Notes: generated by a model from the letters alone, not told the origin. Shown: positions 1 through 9,845, counted from the stretch's first letter. The stretch is 64,000 nt of DNA from Bacteroidota bacterium (GCA_016717325.1 JADKFV010000005.1:39859-103858); one strand, 5' to 3'. Numbers and translations: made by a program.

Positions 1-107
1 ATGGTGTGCACAAATGTTTGTATAGCAAAAGTCCCGTAGGGACGGAGCATATTGTAGCAACGGATTTTAATCCGTTGAAAAAAACGGATTTTAATCCCGA
101 AAAAATG
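1..107. repeat. REP-like repeat, left copy (partial)
   Basis: Partial copy of the repeat found twice more at 640-976. It holds the short palindrome GTCCCGTAGGGAC at 31-43, then an AACGGAT...ATCCGTT stem-loop. With the right-hand copies it brackets the HUH transposase at 140-595. The window begins inside this copy, so its true left end is not visible. Confidence 0.75.
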
Positions 108-139
108 AGAAAAAAAATAAATGCATAAAATTAAAACGT

Positions 140-595
140 ATGGCAAATACATATCATCAAGTTTATGTCCAGACAGTCTTTGCTGTCAAATACAGAGAAG
201 CCGTCATTGATTCAAGATGGAAAAATAAATTGCATAGTGTAATTGGAAATCTTATAAATGAGGCAGATTGTAAAACTATCATAGTAAATGGTGTTGAAGA
301 TCATGTTCATTGCTTTATAGGGTTAAAGCCAGTCGTTTCTATTTCTAGCCTTATGAAGGATGTTAAATCGAAATCATCAAAATACGTAAATGACAATCAA
401 TTAACTGAAAAGAGATTCGAATGGCAAGAAGGATACGGTGCGTTTTCGTATAGCTATTCACAAATTGATAGCGTTTATAAATATATTTTGAATCAAGAAG
501 AACATCATAAACGACAAACGTTTAGAGATGAATATTTAAGCTTTTTGAAAAAATATAAGGTGCCGTTTGATGAACGTTATATTTTGAAGGATTGA
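140..595 (+). CDS. tnpA: IS200/IS605-type HUH (Y1) transposase, RAYT-like
   Basis: A 151-residue single-domain Y1 transposase, the usual TnpA size. The HUH metal motif is H55-V-H57 and the catalytic tyrosine is most likely Y115, followed by Q119 in the YxxxQ helix arrangement known from IS608 TnpA. Enzymes of this family cut and rejoin single-stranded DNA at hairpins through a 5'-phosphotyrosine link. No tnpB partner is present. The gene is bracketed by short palindromic repeats (1-107 and 640-976), the arrangement typical of REP-associated tyrosine transposases (COG1943) rather than a plain IS200. The frame is complete, so it may be active. The family is clear; the assignment as a REP-mobilising enzyme is inferred from context. 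Confidence 0.88.
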   Translation: MANTYHQVYVQTVFAVKYREAVIDSRWKNKLHSVIGNLINEADCKTIIVNGVEDHVHCFIGLKPVVSISSLMKDVKSKSSKYVNDNQLTEKRFEWQEGYGAFSYSYSQIDSVYKYILNQEEHHKRQTFRDEYLSFLKKYKVPFDERYILKD

Positions 596-639
596 TATAG
601 AAAATCACTAAAATTAAATGGGATGTAATGTAATAAATT

Positions 640-976
640 GAAATGGGATGGATTGGAATCCATCTCTGCAAAATTGAGTCGTGCCTACGGCACTATTCCT
701 TACGCAAAATGGTGTGCACAAATGTTTGCACAGCAAAAGTCCTGTAGGGGCGGGACATATTGTTGCAACGTGTTTTAATCCATTGTTGCAATAGGATGGA
801 TTGAAATCCATCCCTACAAAATTGAGTCGTGCCTACGGCACTATTGCTTACGCAAAATGGTGTGCACAAATGTTTGTATAGCAAAAGTCCCGTAGGGACG
901 GGACATATTGTTGCAACGTGTTTTAATCCGTTGAAAAAAAACGGATTTTAATCCGTTAAAAAAAAAGAAAAAAAAG
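640..976. repeat. 149-bp tandem REP-like repeat, two copies
   Basis: Two head-to-tail copies with a 149-bp period. Each carries GTGCCTACGGCAC (681-693 and 829-841) and GTCC(C/T)GTAGGG(A/G)C (739-751 and 887-899). The second copy ends in two AACGGAT/ATCCGTT stem-loops and runs of A just before dinB. The left partial copy is at 1-107. The same palindromes recur far away at 31428-31588 and 61012-61073, so this is a dispersed family. Confidence 0.8.
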
Positions 977-2122
977 ATGCGGCATATAGTACACATGGAC
1001 CTCGATACATTCTTTGTGAGTGTAGAACGATTGCGCAACAGCAAGCTTGTGGGGCTGCCCGTTATTATTGGTGGCGGTAGTGACCGTGGGGTGGTGGCAT
1101 CGTGCAGTTACGAAGCGCGAAAACTGGGTGTGCACTCGGCTATGCCCATACGGCAGGCAAGGCAGTTGTGCCCTAACGGTATGTATATACGTGGCGACAT
1201 GGAAGCATACAGCAAATACTCGCGTGTGGTTACCGATGTAATTGCCGACATGGTTCCGTTGTATGAAAAAGCATCAATCGATGAGTTTTATATTGACCTT
1301 ACCGGGATGGATAAATTTTTTGGCATCGAAAAGTTTGCTCACAGTGTACGCAACAAAATTATGACCGAAGCCGGTTTGCCTATTTCATTCGGATTGTCGG
1401 AAAATAAAACGGTATCGAAAATTGGCACCGGACAGGCCAAACCCAATGGAACTATTGCAATAGAACACGGCACCGAAAAAAGTTTTCTGGCTCCGCTAAG
1501 CATTAGCAAAATTCCCATGATAGGTGAGGTGACTTTCAAAACGCTGCGCAGCATGGGCATTGCGCGTATAGAAACTTTGCAGCAAATGCCCATCGAAATG
1601 ATGGAACGTGTTATGGGCAAGCACGGAATTATGATTTGGAAAAAAGCCAATGGCATTGATAATAATCCGGTAGAACCTTACAACGAACGCAAAAGCATCA
1701 GCACCGAAACTACTTTCGAAACCGATACAATTGATGTGCAACGCCTGCGAAATATTTTGGTGGCCATGGTAGAAAAAATTGCTTTCAAATTGCGAAAGGA
1801 AGGCAAGCTTACATCGTGTGTTACGGTAAAATTGCGGTACTCAAATTTCGATACGTTTACACAACAGTGCCAAATACCATATTCATCGAGCGACCATTTG
1901 TTATTAGAAAAAGCCCACGCCTTGTTCGATAAATTGTATAACAGGCGTTTGCTTATACGATTGATTGGGGTGCGCTTTTCGGGATTGGTGCAAGGCACGC
2001 AACAAATAAATTTATTTGATAATGTGCACAAAACTGTAGACCTTTATTTGGCTATGGATAAGCTACGCAAACGGTTTGGTGACGATGCCATACAACGGGC
2101 AGCAGGGCTTGGGGAACTGTAA
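977..2122 (+). CDS. dinB: DNA polymerase IV (Y-family translesion polymerase)
   Basis: The 381-residue product matches the usual length of DinB. The N terminus has the first catalytic aspartate (D8 in HMDLDTF) with the steric-gate aromatic just after it (F12/F13), and the palm carboxylates lie in SIDEFYID (D102, E103). The little-finger domain covers roughly residues 240-355. The enzyme copies past damaged bases without proofreading. The ATG at 977 is chosen because the Y-family core begins five residues later. The gene stands alone, directly downstream of the REP block. The C terminus has no recognisable QL(S/D)LF clamp-binding peptide; QQINLF, about 30 residues before the end, could serve that role. 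Confidence 0.95.
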   Translation: MRHIVHMDLDTFFVSVERLRNSKLVGLPVIIGGGSDRGVVASCSYEARKLGVHSAMPIRQARQLCPNGMYIRGDMEAYSKYSRVVTDVIADMVPLYEKASIDEFYIDLTGMDKFFGIEKFAHSVRNKIMTEAGLPISFGLSENKTVSKIGTGQAKPNGTIAIEHGTEKSFLAPLSISKIPMIGEVTFKTLRSMGIARIETLQQMPIEMMERVMGKHGIMIWKKANGIDNNPVEPYNERKSISTETTFETDTIDVQRLRNILVAMVEKIAFKLRKEGKLTSCVTVKLRYSNFDTFTQQCQIPYSSSDHLLLEKAHALFDKLYNRRLLIRLIGVRFSGLVQGTQQINLFDNVHKTVDLYLAMDKLRKRFGDDAIQRAAGLGEL

Positions 2123-2290
2123 TTGTTTTTTTGCAAACTTTGTGATGGGGCTTACTTCTATGGCAATAAATGGTATTCTCAAATTAGTTCCTTTTTCAAA
2201 TAAAACGAAAAAGTTTATATCTGCAAATAATTTCTATTCAACGTTTACAGTTACTGTTAACAAATATTTGATTTATAAAATTGGGTCTAT

Positions 2291-3186
2291 TTACTTCTTC
2301 ACCAACTTAACCCAGTTGAGCTTGCTATCGGTGCACTTGCCTGTGTAACTATCGGCTGTTGTTGTGTTTGTAGTTTTTATGATAAAATATATTTGCTTGG
2401 TATTGTCTACTTCAATGCTCGAAATAAAATTATTTGCATCGTTTTTTAAAATGGCATTTTCAATTTCGCGCTGCCACCTCAACTTTCCTTTGGCATCAAA
2501 GGCAATTAGAAAGCTTTGATGCTTCAATCCTTTTTTAGTTTGTTTTTGAATGTACCCTCCGGCAAATGTTTCACCGCTTTTTATTGTTGTAAAACAAGTA
2601 AGAATAACGTTTGGAGAAATGCGATTGTGCCAGTCTTGCGAGTCGAAAATGAGGTGCCTTTTTCATCAATTTTAATAATACTGTTGGCTATGGTTTGCAA
2701 CATGCTGTCGTTTTTAAAAGTGTTCACAGCGAAGTAAACATTACTTAGCGAATCGATATTTATATCAAATGGTATATCGAATGAAGCGTCATCGCCATAG
2801 TTGAAATAGTAATACCATTTTATATTGAGGAGTTGGTCGAATTTTGCAAGCACTGCGTCATACTCTGCATTGCCGGGCAAATTGTACGATGGATAGTACC
2901 AGGTCTTCATCAGTACATAAATGGAATTTGTTTGTGAATCAACTTTCAAATCTACAGGGTATTCGTGGTTAAATAAATTTAATTTTTGTTCTTTAATTTT
3001 AACACCCAACTCACTGTATTTTGTAAGCATAACTTTTTGCGGGTCGAAATTGTCGGCATCGCCATTTGTTATTGTATACATGGTGCCTTCAGCATCATAG
3101 TCAATAAGGCGGTAAGCATTTTGAGCAATTGAATTTGAAACAACAACAAGAAGAATGAAAATGGAACAACAAAAATGTTTTATCAT
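2291..3186 (-). CDS. Secreted protein of unknown function (apparent frameshift)
   Basis: I do not recognise the family. From the ATG at 3186 there is a typical signal peptide (hydrophobic core then SNSIAQ, cleavage near residue 22), then alternating short segments such as KIDEKG and FDAKGKLRW that resemble beta-propeller or SBBP-type strands of Bacteroidota secreted proteins. The frame breaks near 2640-2660 at a TTTT run; restoring one base joins the N-terminal part to a good continuation (DSQDWHNRISPNVIL...) and gives about 298 residues. No T9SS sorting domain is visible at the end. It lies 30 bp beyond nuoN on the same strand and converges with dinB. Probably a real gene with one missing base. 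Confidence 0.6.
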
Positions 3187-3216
3187 GAAGGTAAATAGAG
3201 AATGTACAAGGTGCAA

Positions 3217-4611
3217 TTATACCAAATCGGTAATGAGGAATGGGAAAATGCCAAGTATTAAAGATACAATACCGACAATGGCAAAAAATATTTTGTGATA
3301 GGTTTGTAATTGTATGGCTTCTGTTTTTCCTGCATGAGAATACATGGAAATAATAATTCGCAAATAATAGTAAACTCCTATTAGCGAACTTACCACACCA
3401 AACAATGCGAGCCAAACATACCCTGCATGTATTGTTGCCAAAAACATGTAGTACTTGCCCATAAAGCCCGCCACAGGTGGAATTCCGGCCATACTTAATG
3501 TTAGTATTGAAATGCATGCCGCAATAAATGGGTTGCGGGCAGCAAATCCTTTTAGCGAATCGAAGCTATCGTTGATATGATTATTTATTTGTAAAAAATG
3601 TATGATTGCAAACATTCCCACACCTGCAATAGAATATGCTGTGGCATAAAGCAGCAATGCTTTTTGCGCTGTTCCGTTTGATGCAGCAACAGCCATTAAC
3701 ATGTAACCTGCATGGGCGATACCTGAGTATGCAAGCACACGTTTTAAACTTGTTTGTTGTATTGCCAAAATATTTCCTAACAACATACTCAATACCGAAA
3801 CTGTCATCACAATATAAATCCATTTATCGTGCACGGCAATAAAGCTTACATTGAACAAACGGAAGAAAGCCGCGAATGCTGCAGTTTTTACAATTGTACT
3901 CATGTATGCGGTAACAGTAGTAGGCGCACCTTGATAAACATCGGGCGCCCAAAAATGAAACGGAACTGCGGCTACTTTAAAAAATAATCCAACCAATAGA
4001 AGTATCAATCCTATTTGAAAAAATGATGGTAGTGTGTATACGTTGGCGGCAAGATATTCGCCAATTTTATAAATATTAAATGTGCCACATGTGCCATAAG
4101 TTAATGCCATACCAAACAATAAAAAGCCGGTTGCAAAACTTCCCATCAAAAAATATTTGAAGGCCGATTCGTTCGATGCTAAATTAAACTTATCGCCAGC
4201 CGCCATTATATACATGCTGATGGATAAAATTTCGATACCAATAAAAAGCATAGTGAGGTCGGCAAATGATACCATTACAATAGCACCACACAGCGAAAAA
4301 AGTATAACGGCAAAATTATCGGTAGCATGTTTTTCATCGCTAAATATACTGCCCGAAATGCAGAACCATAATAGTGCAGTAGCAATAAGCACACCGGTAA
4401 ATGCCATCGAAAATTTATCCCAATGCATAAAGTTTGTAAACCAAACACGATCATCGTAGTAGGAGCCTTGTTGCATGTAATCGAATATTACATTACCCAA
4501 AGCCAAAACCAAACCGCCACCAACAATGTATGGCAATACTTTTTTGAAATTAAAAATTTCGGCTAACATTGAAAGTATACCTAATGCCGCTATAATGATA
4601 AGTGAATTCAC
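3217..4611 (-). CDS. nuoN: NADH-quinone oxidoreductase subunit N
   Basis: Membrane-arm antiporter-like subunit of complex I, 464 residues, about 14 predicted membrane helices (proton_antipo_M family). Conserved charged helices can be seen: FIGIEILSISMY with the glutamate of TM5, FKVAAVPFHFWAPDVYQGAP in the middle, and VLAYSGIAHAGYM. NuoN is one of three Mrp-like subunits that carry protons while NADH reduces menaquinone. The start is a GTG (4611); the first membrane helix begins within a few residues, and no better ATG lies upstream in frame. It is the last gene of the nuo operon, 57 bp after nuoM. Confidence 0.95.
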   Translation of the reverse strand: MNSLIIIAALGILSMLAEIFNFKKVLPYIVGGGLVLALGNVIFDYMQQGSYYDDRVWFTNFMHWDKFSMAFTGVLIATALLWFCISGSIFSDEKHATDNFAVILFSLCGAIVMVSFADLTMLFIGIEILSISMYIMAAGDKFNLASNESAFKYFLMGSFATGFLLFGMALTYGTCGTFNIYKIGEYLAANVYTLPSFFQIGLILLLVGLFFKVAAVPFHFWAPDVYQGAPTTVTAYMSTIVKTAAFAAFFRLFNVSFIAVHDKWIYIVMTVSVLSMLLGNILAIQQTSLKRVLAYSGIAHAGYMLMAVAASNGTAQKALLLYATAYSIAGVGMFAIIHFLQINNHINDSFDSLKGFAARNPFIAACISILTLSMAGIPPVAGFMGKYYMFLATIHAGYVWLALFGVVSSLIGVYYYLRIIISMYSHAGKTEAIQLQTYHKIFFAIVGIVSLILGIFPFLITDLV

Positions 4612-4668
4612 TTGCTTTTCGTTTTTATATTGTACTTATTATTTTTTAGTAGTGCTTTTTTTAATTTG

Positions 4669-6126
4669 CTATCGGCCAAGCATAGAATTTACTGAAGGTT
4701 CCACCATGTTAATCATCCAGCCGGGAAACAGTCCTGTAACTATAACTATAAACGATATGAAAATTAAAATTACTTTTTCTTGTAGCCTAAGTGGAGCGAA
4801 ATTATGTGTTGCTGAAGTAGGTCCACCAAGCATAATGGTTTGATAACTACGTAACATATATACCGCACCAAGTATAACTGTAAGGCCGGCAAATGCTGTC
4901 ATTACAGCACTATATTGAAACACTCCGCTAAGCAATAAGAATTCGCCAACAAAGCCATTGGTAAGTGGTAATGCAACAGTGCCAAGCATTATTATAACAA
5001 ACAAAATTGAAAATAAGGATTGCGAGTTAGCAATGCCACCCAGTTCTGTTATATTGCTTGTGTGAAAACGTTTTTGTAAAATATCTACAATCATAAATAA
5101 GCCGACCACATTTATACCGTGTGCAAACATTTGTATTACGGCACCTTCTACACCTTGATTATTTAGGGTAAATATTCCTGCGGCAATTAATCCCACGTGT
5201 GCAATTGAAGAATAGGCTATCAATCGCTTGTAATCTTTTTGTACCAATGCCATGCATGATGCGTAAACAATTCCAATTATTGCCAGTACCATTACTGTTG
5301 TGCCCCATTGAGTAAATGCCATTGGAACAGTTGGTAGCATCCATCTTATAACGCCATATATGCCCATCTTGAGCATTATGCCCGAAAGCAGCATGGTGCC
5401 TTGGGTTGGTGCATCGGTATATGTATCGGGCTGCCATGTATGAAGCGGCCACACCGGCATTTTTATTCCAAATGATAAAAACATCATCCAAAAAACAAAT
5501 GTCTGTTGCTTATCGGTAAGAGGTAAATTGTGCAATGCATCCCACGAAAACGAATGCGTACCGGGGGTTTGCAAGTAAAGATAAATAAACCCAACAAGCA
5601 TGAATAAACTTCCCGTGAGCGTATAGATAAAAAACTTTAGCGTGATGCGTGTGCTGTCTTTGCCACCCCACAGTAAACAAATAAACCATATTGGAATAAG
5701 TGCAAGTTCCCAAAAGATGTAAAATAAAAACCCATCCAAGGATACAAATACACCCATCAAAGCAAATTGCATAAACAATATGAGGGCATAAAAAGCTCGG
5801 GCATTTTTTATTTGATTTCCAACCGATGAATATATAATTATAGGAGTGAGTAAATTTGTGAGTAGCAATAACAACAAACTTATACCATCGATACCGCCAT
5901 AAAACGTTACGCCCAAGCCTGGAATCCAATTGTAATTGAATACTTGCTGAAACCCGTTTGCAGGAATAAATGACAGCGCCATGGCAACGGTACCGGCAAA
6001 AGCGGCTGCAGAAAATAACAATGCTATATTGGCAAATGTACGGGTGTTGTCGCTGTTTTTCATGAGCGATAAAATTATCGCACCAAAAACAGGAATACAC
6101 ATTATAATTAACAATAAATTCGACAT
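4669..6126 (-). CDS. nuoM: NADH-quinone oxidoreductase subunit M
   Basis: Membrane-arm proton-translocating subunit of complex I, about 485 residues with about 14 helices. Recognisable family segments are FYIFWELALIPIWFI (the TM5 glutamate), FGIKMPVWPLHTWQPDTYTDAP and KRLIAYSSIAHVG. The ATG at 6126 (MSNLLLII) is preferred over an upstream TTG because it begins directly at the first hydrophobic helix, in agreement with the family. It sits 20 bp after nuoL and 57 bp before nuoN, in standard nuoLMN order. Confidence 0.96.
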   Translation of the reverse strand: MSNLLLIIMCIPVFGAIILSLMKNSDNTRTFANIALLFSAAAFAGTVAMALSFIPANGFQQVFNYNWIPGLGVTFYGGIDGISLLLLLLTNLLTPIIIYSSVGNQIKNARAFYALILFMQFALMGVFVSLDGFLFYIFWELALIPIWFICLLWGGKDSTRITLKFFIYTLTGSLFMLVGFIYLYLQTPGTHSFSWDALHNLPLTDKQQTFVFWMMFLSFGIKMPVWPLHTWQPDTYTDAPTQGTMLLSGIMLKMGIYGVIRWMLPTVPMAFTQWGTTVMVLAIIGIVYASCMALVQKDYKRLIAYSSIAHVGLIAAGIFTLNNQGVEGAVIQMFAHGINVVGLFMIVDILQKRFHTSNITELGGIANSQSLFSILFVIIMLGTVALPLTNGFVGEFLLLSGVFQYSAVMTAFAGLTVILGAVYMLRSYQTIMLGGPTSATHNFAPLRLQEKVILIFISFIVIVTGLFPGWMINMVEPSVNSMLGR

Positions 6127-6146
6127 AACCTTTTGGTTTCTTTTTT

Positions 6147-8069
6147 TTAGAACAATAATTTGAGTAACATTAAACAAATACCAATCACCATAGCAAATAC
6201 ATAAAACCCAACATTGCCGGTTTGCAGTTGCTTTAATAACACACCGCTATTGGTGGTAAGCCAACCTGTTCCATTTACGGCACCATCAATAATATATTTT
6301 TCTACAAAATTATACATGAATGCTGAAATGCTGTTTAGCGGTTTGGTGATGGCATTTTCGTATAGCTCATCAATATAATATTTATTTGTGAGCAGTTTTG
6401 GAACGCCTTTAAGTTGATTGTCATCTTCCGGTACAACATGTTTTGTAACATACTGTGTATACGTTGTGTAGGCAATAAGTACTAATGCAATTATAGATAC
6501 TGCAAGTACTACCATTTCGAAAGTATGTGAAGCATGAATGTGAGGAGCACTGCCGGTTACAGGATGTAAAAATGAGGAGAACAAATGATGCTCGCTAAGC
6601 CACTCGGGCATGCCCATGTATCCGCCCACTATAGATAATACTGCCAGCACCATAAGTGGAAAAGTCATGCTTGTTGGCGATTCGTGAAGGTGATGTTGTT
6701 GGTCATGTGTGCCACGAAATTTGCCATGAAACGTAAGCCAGTATAAACGAAACATGTACACTGCAGTAAGCACAGATGTAATTGCCAATAAAATAAATAA
6801 AACAAAATGACCCGAAGCATAAACCTTTGAAAGGATTTCGTCTTTACTAAAAAAGCCTGCAAAACCCGGAACTCCGGAGATTGCTAAAACGCCAATCAAA
6901 AAAGTGAGGTGGGTGATAGGCAAATATTTTTTTAACCCGCCCATGCTTCGTATGTCCTGTGCGCCACTCATAGCATGTATTACACTGCCGGCACACAAGA
7001 ATAACAATGCTTTGAAAAATGCGTGAGTTACAACATGAAACATTCCCGAATCGTAAGCGCCAACGCCTAATGCAGCAAACATATATCCTAATTGACTAAC
7101 GGTAGAGTAGGCGAGAACCTTTTTAATGTCGGTTTGTTTTAAGCCAATGGTTGCAGCGAACAATGCAGTAAGCGTTCCTATAATGGCAATAAATTCTGAT
7201 GCCGATGGGGCAAGTTGAAATAAAATATTTGAACGCACTATCATATAAATACCTGCAGTTACCATGGTGGCAGCATGTATCAAAGCCGATACAGGAGTGG
7301 GGCCCGCCATGGCATCGGGCAACCATGTGTATAGCGGAATTTGTGCACTCTTACCCATAGCGCCTACAAATAATAAAAAGCAAATTGCTGTTACAGTTGC
7401 ATTGCCATTTAATACTGCGGGGGCAGCACCAAATATTTCGTGATAACTTAAACTTCCAAATTTTTGAAACAATAAAAACAATCCAAGCAAAAATCCTAAG
7501 TCGCCAATGCGATTCATCACGAAGGCCTTTTTTGCTGCATTGTTGTATTCGTTATTTTTAAACCAAAATCCAATTAAGAAATAAGAACATAATCCTACGC
7601 CTTCCCATCCGGCAAACATTACTACATAATTACTGCCTAATACAAGTAAGAGCATAAAAAATACAAACAGGTTGAGGTAACTCATGTAACGCGGATAGTC
7701 TTCATCGTGGTGCATGTAACCTACCGAGTATATATGAATGAGAGAACCCACTCCGGTAATTACCAATAACATTACTAAAGAAAGATGGTCGACAAGAAAA
7801 CTCATATCGAGGTGGAGGTTGCCAACATTTATCCAGTCGAAAAGATGAACGGTAATTCCTTCTTCGGGAATGGCGGTAAATAAATAGCATGATAGTACAA
7901 ACGGAATGATGATGGCCGCACAGGCAATAATACCAACCAATGAAGTTGATAGTTTTTTATTGAATAATCCATTGATAAGAAAACCCAAAAGCGGAGTAAG
8001 TATGATTGCAATACAAGCCATGCCAATGCCCGATTGCGAAAATGATATTGTTTGAGACAGGTGATTCAT
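6147..8069 (-). CDS. nuoL: NADH-quinone oxidoreductase subunit L
   Basis: Largest antiporter-like membrane subunit of complex I, about 640 residues. The N-terminal proton_antipo_N region and the central core (GWEGVGLCSYFLIGFW, KSAQIPLYTWLPDAMAGPTPVSALIHAATMV, KVLAYSTVSQLGYM) are typical. The C-terminal extension has the long lateral-helix region and a final membrane helix, as expected for NuoL. The ATG at 8069 (MNHLSQTISF) is preferred to a TTG 13 codons upstream. Spacing to nuoK is 48 bp. Confidence 0.96.
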   Translation of the reverse strand: MNHLSQTISFSQSGIGMACIAIILTPLLGFLINGLFNKKLSTSLVGIIACAAIIIPFVLSCYLFTAIPEEGITVHLFDWINVGNLHLDMSFLVDHLSLVMLLVITGVGSLIHIYSVGYMHHDEDYPRYMSYLNLFVFFMLLLVLGSNYVVMFAGWEGVGLCSYFLIGFWFKNNEYNNAAKKAFVMNRIGDLGFLLGLFLLFQKFGSLSYHEIFGAAPAVLNGNATVTAICFLLFVGAMGKSAQIPLYTWLPDAMAGPTPVSALIHAATMVTAGIYMIVRSNILFQLAPSASEFIAIIGTLTALFAATIGLKQTDIKKVLAYSTVSQLGYMFAALGVGAYDSGMFHVVTHAFFKALLFLCAGSVIHAMSGAQDIRSMGGLKKYLPITHLTFLIGVLAISGVPGFAGFFSKDEILSKVYASGHFVLFILLAITSVLTAVYMFRLYWLTFHGKFRGTHDQQHHLHESPTSMTFPLMVLAVLSIVGGYMGMPEWLSEHHLFSSFLHPVTGSAPHIHASHTFEMVVLAVSIIALVLIAYTTYTQYVTKHVVPEDDNQLKGVPKLLTNKYYIDELYENAITKPLNSISAFMYNFVEKYIIDGAVNGTGWLTTNSGVLLKQLQTGNVGFYVFAMVIGICLMLLKLLF

Positions 8070-8117
8070 ATTTATTTGAGGGACAAAATTTTTATTTACA
8101 ACGTACAAATATTTGTA

Positions 8118-8438
8118 TTACCATTTTAATCGGTTAAGGATATTGATGTCGACACTTTTAACATTGCGGTATATCAAGACTAAGATTGATAAGCCAACTG
8201 CAACTTCGGCAGCGGCTACGGCCATGATAAAGAAAACCATTACCTGCCCACCGGCATCGTTGTGCATCACGCTAAAGGCTGCCAAAAGCAGGTTTACGGC
8301 ATTCAGCATAAGTTCTATACACATAAGAATAATGATGGCATTGCGTCTCATCAGCACACCCATTACACCAATACAAAACAAAATGCCCGATAGTATAAGG
8401 TAATAGTTAATAGGAATATTATTCGCTAAAGTATTCAC
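8118..8438 (-). CDS. nuoK: NADH-quinone oxidoreductase subunit K
   Basis: Small membrane subunit of 106 residues with three helices; it forms part of the proton path beside NuoJ and NuoN. The conserved TM2 glutamate lies in the ILMCIELMLNAVNL segment and the TM3 segment FIMAVAAAEVAVGLSI carries the second conserved glutamate. The start is GTG at 8438, 11 bp after nuoJ ends; this matches the family's N terminus. Confidence 0.95.
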   Translation of the reverse strand: MNTLANNIPINYYLILSGILFCIGVMGVLMRRNAIIILMCIELMLNAVNLLLAAFSVMHNDAGGQVMVFFIMAVAAAEVAVGLSILVLIYRNVKSVDINILNRLKW

Positions 8439-8449
8439 AGTAATTTATT

Positions 8450-8959
8450 TTATTGAGGTAAATTTTCTATATCTTCTTTTTTGGCAATCAACACCGAACC
8501 AACCATAGCACTAAGTAACAAAACTGAAAGTAATTCGAATGGCAGCATATAAGTTTGGTATAGTGCAAGTCCAAGATTTTTTACAACACCTATTTGATTT
8601 GTGCTGTCAATTATTGGCATAGTATCGGCAGTTTTCATTACACTTGTCATTATAAGCATAAGGCAACCACCGGCAACCACAGCCGATACTTTGAGCACAT
8701 TATCTTTATGAGGTTCTATATCGGCATTCAAGTTGAGCAACATTACTACAAATAGAAACAATACCATAATGGCTCCGGCATAAACTATAATATGCACCGC
8801 GGCAAGAAACTGAGCATTGAGCAAAACGTAATGCCCTGCTATGGTGAAAAAACAAAATACAAGATAAAGCACGCTATGCACAGGTTTCTTCGAAAAGATA
8901 ACAAGCAGTGCACTAACTACACTTAAGAATGATAATATATAAAAGGCAATTTGACTCAT
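8450..8959 (-). CDS. nuoJ: NADH-quinone oxidoreductase subunit J
   Basis: Membrane subunit of complex I, 169 residues, five predicted helices. The TM3 region AAVHIIVYAGAIMVLFLFVVML is the diagnostic NuoJ segment, with the pi-bulge tyrosine/glycine area that gates coupling to the membrane arm. It reads ATG at 8959. It is followed by nuoK at 11 bp and separated from nuoI by a 343-bp repeat block. Confidence 0.95.
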   Translation of the reverse strand: MSQIAFYILSFLSVVSALLVIFSKKPVHSVLYLVFCFFTIAGHYVLLNAQFLAAVHIIVYAGAIMVLFLFVVMLLNLNADIEPHKDNVLKVSAVVAGGCLMLIMTSVMKTADTMPIIDSTNQIGVVKNLGLALYQTYMLPFELLSVLLLSAMVGSVLIAKKEDIENLPQ

Positions 8960-9302
8960 GGTATAGCTTAAAGTTTTTAGTTTAAATTCAAATTCGTGTT
9001 CTTAGTTCATCGTTACGTATACTGCGCGCCTTGTTATTAGTTAAATGCAAATTCAGTTTGTCGAAAATATGTTCTTAGTTCTATGTTACGTTTACTTCGC
9101 GCCTTGTTTTTTAATTATATGTTCTTAGTTCTTTGTTACGTTTACTTCGCGCCTTGTTTTTATTTGAATGCAAATGCGAATTCATTTATATTGCCTATTT
9201 GCGCAACTAAAAACTAAGAACATGGCTCACCACACACGTAACTAAGAACAAAGAACATGGTTCATCGAAAACGAAACGAAGAACAAAGAACAGAATTTAG
9301 AT
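8960..9302. repeat. Short tandem and inverted repeats between nuoI and nuoJ
   Basis: A 343-bp non-coding gap inside the nuo operon. Three ~39-bp direct units begin TGTTCTTAGTTC and end TTCGCGCCTTG (about 8996-9034, 9070-9108, 9120-9158). The second half has AACTAAGAACAAAGAACATGG-type units in the opposite sense. The same motif family (CTAAGAAC / GTTCTTAG) builds the blocks at 17562-17945 and 44935-45229. No gene is seen. Confidence 0.75.
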
Positions 9303-9845
9303 TTAATCCTCCTTACGGTGCGCTCCACCTCTCACACCAACATCTATTCGTTTATCGGCAGTGGTGCCTTCTACCAATTTGTCTTTACCAAATATAAAAT
9401 TCTGACGCAGCATGTCCGATGGCACTATACGGTCGGTGAGGAAAATTGCTTCTTTTGGACATGCCTCTTCACACAATCCACAATAGATACAACGGAGCAT
9501 ATTTATTTCGTAAACCGATGCATACTTTTCTTCACGGTATAAATTTTCGTCACCGGGTTTACGTTCAGCGGCAGTCATAGTGATGGCCTCGGCCGGACAT
9601 GCAACTGCACACAACCCGCACGCGGTGCAATTTTCGCGGCCTTGCTCATCGCGCTTCAATACATGCCAACCACGATATACCGGAGCAATTGGACGCTTTA
9701 CTTCTGGATATTGTATGGTGACTTTTTTCTTAAACAGGTGCGACAAAGTTATGCCCATGCCTTTTACTATGGCCGGCAAGTATGCACGCTCCATCAAGGT
9801 CATTTCCTTGTTCGATACTACTTTGCTGCGGTTTGTTAATTGCAT
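9303..9845 (-). CDS. nuoI: NADH-quinone oxidoreductase subunit I (two [4Fe-4S])
   Basis: Ferredoxin-like subunit of 180 residues that carries clusters N6a and N6b between the peripheral arm and NuoB. Two classical CxxCxxCxxxCP motifs are present at C73/C76/C79/C83 and C119/C122/C125/C129. The N-terminal amphipathic helix (residues ~15-35) that docks on the membrane arm is present. ATG at 9845. Separated from nuoH by 155 bp containing a repeat fragment. Confidence 0.96.
   Translation of the reverse strand: MQLTNRSKVVSNKEMTLMERAYLPAIVKGMGITLSHLFKKKVTIQYPEVKRPIAPVYRGWHVLKRDEQGRENCTACGLCAVACPAEAITMTAAERKPGDENLYREEKYASVYEINMLRCIYCGLCEEACPKEAIFLTDRIVPSDMLRQNFIFGKDKLVEGTTADKRIDVGVRGGAHRKED

Noticed and set aside
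977..2122. DinB as part of a prophage or integrative element
   Set aside because: No phage, integrase or conjugation gene is nearby; the neighbouring HUH transposase explains the repeats alone.
2076..2348. 90-residue plus-strand protein after dinB
   Set aside because: Overlaps the dinB end in another frame and the convergent secreted gene; composition and lack of any motif point to chance.
5510..6100. 196-residue antisense/shifted frame in nuoM, and similar frames in nuoN and nuoL
   Set aside because: They lie entirely inside clear membrane-subunit genes; the low-complexity reading is a shadow of hydrophobic codons.
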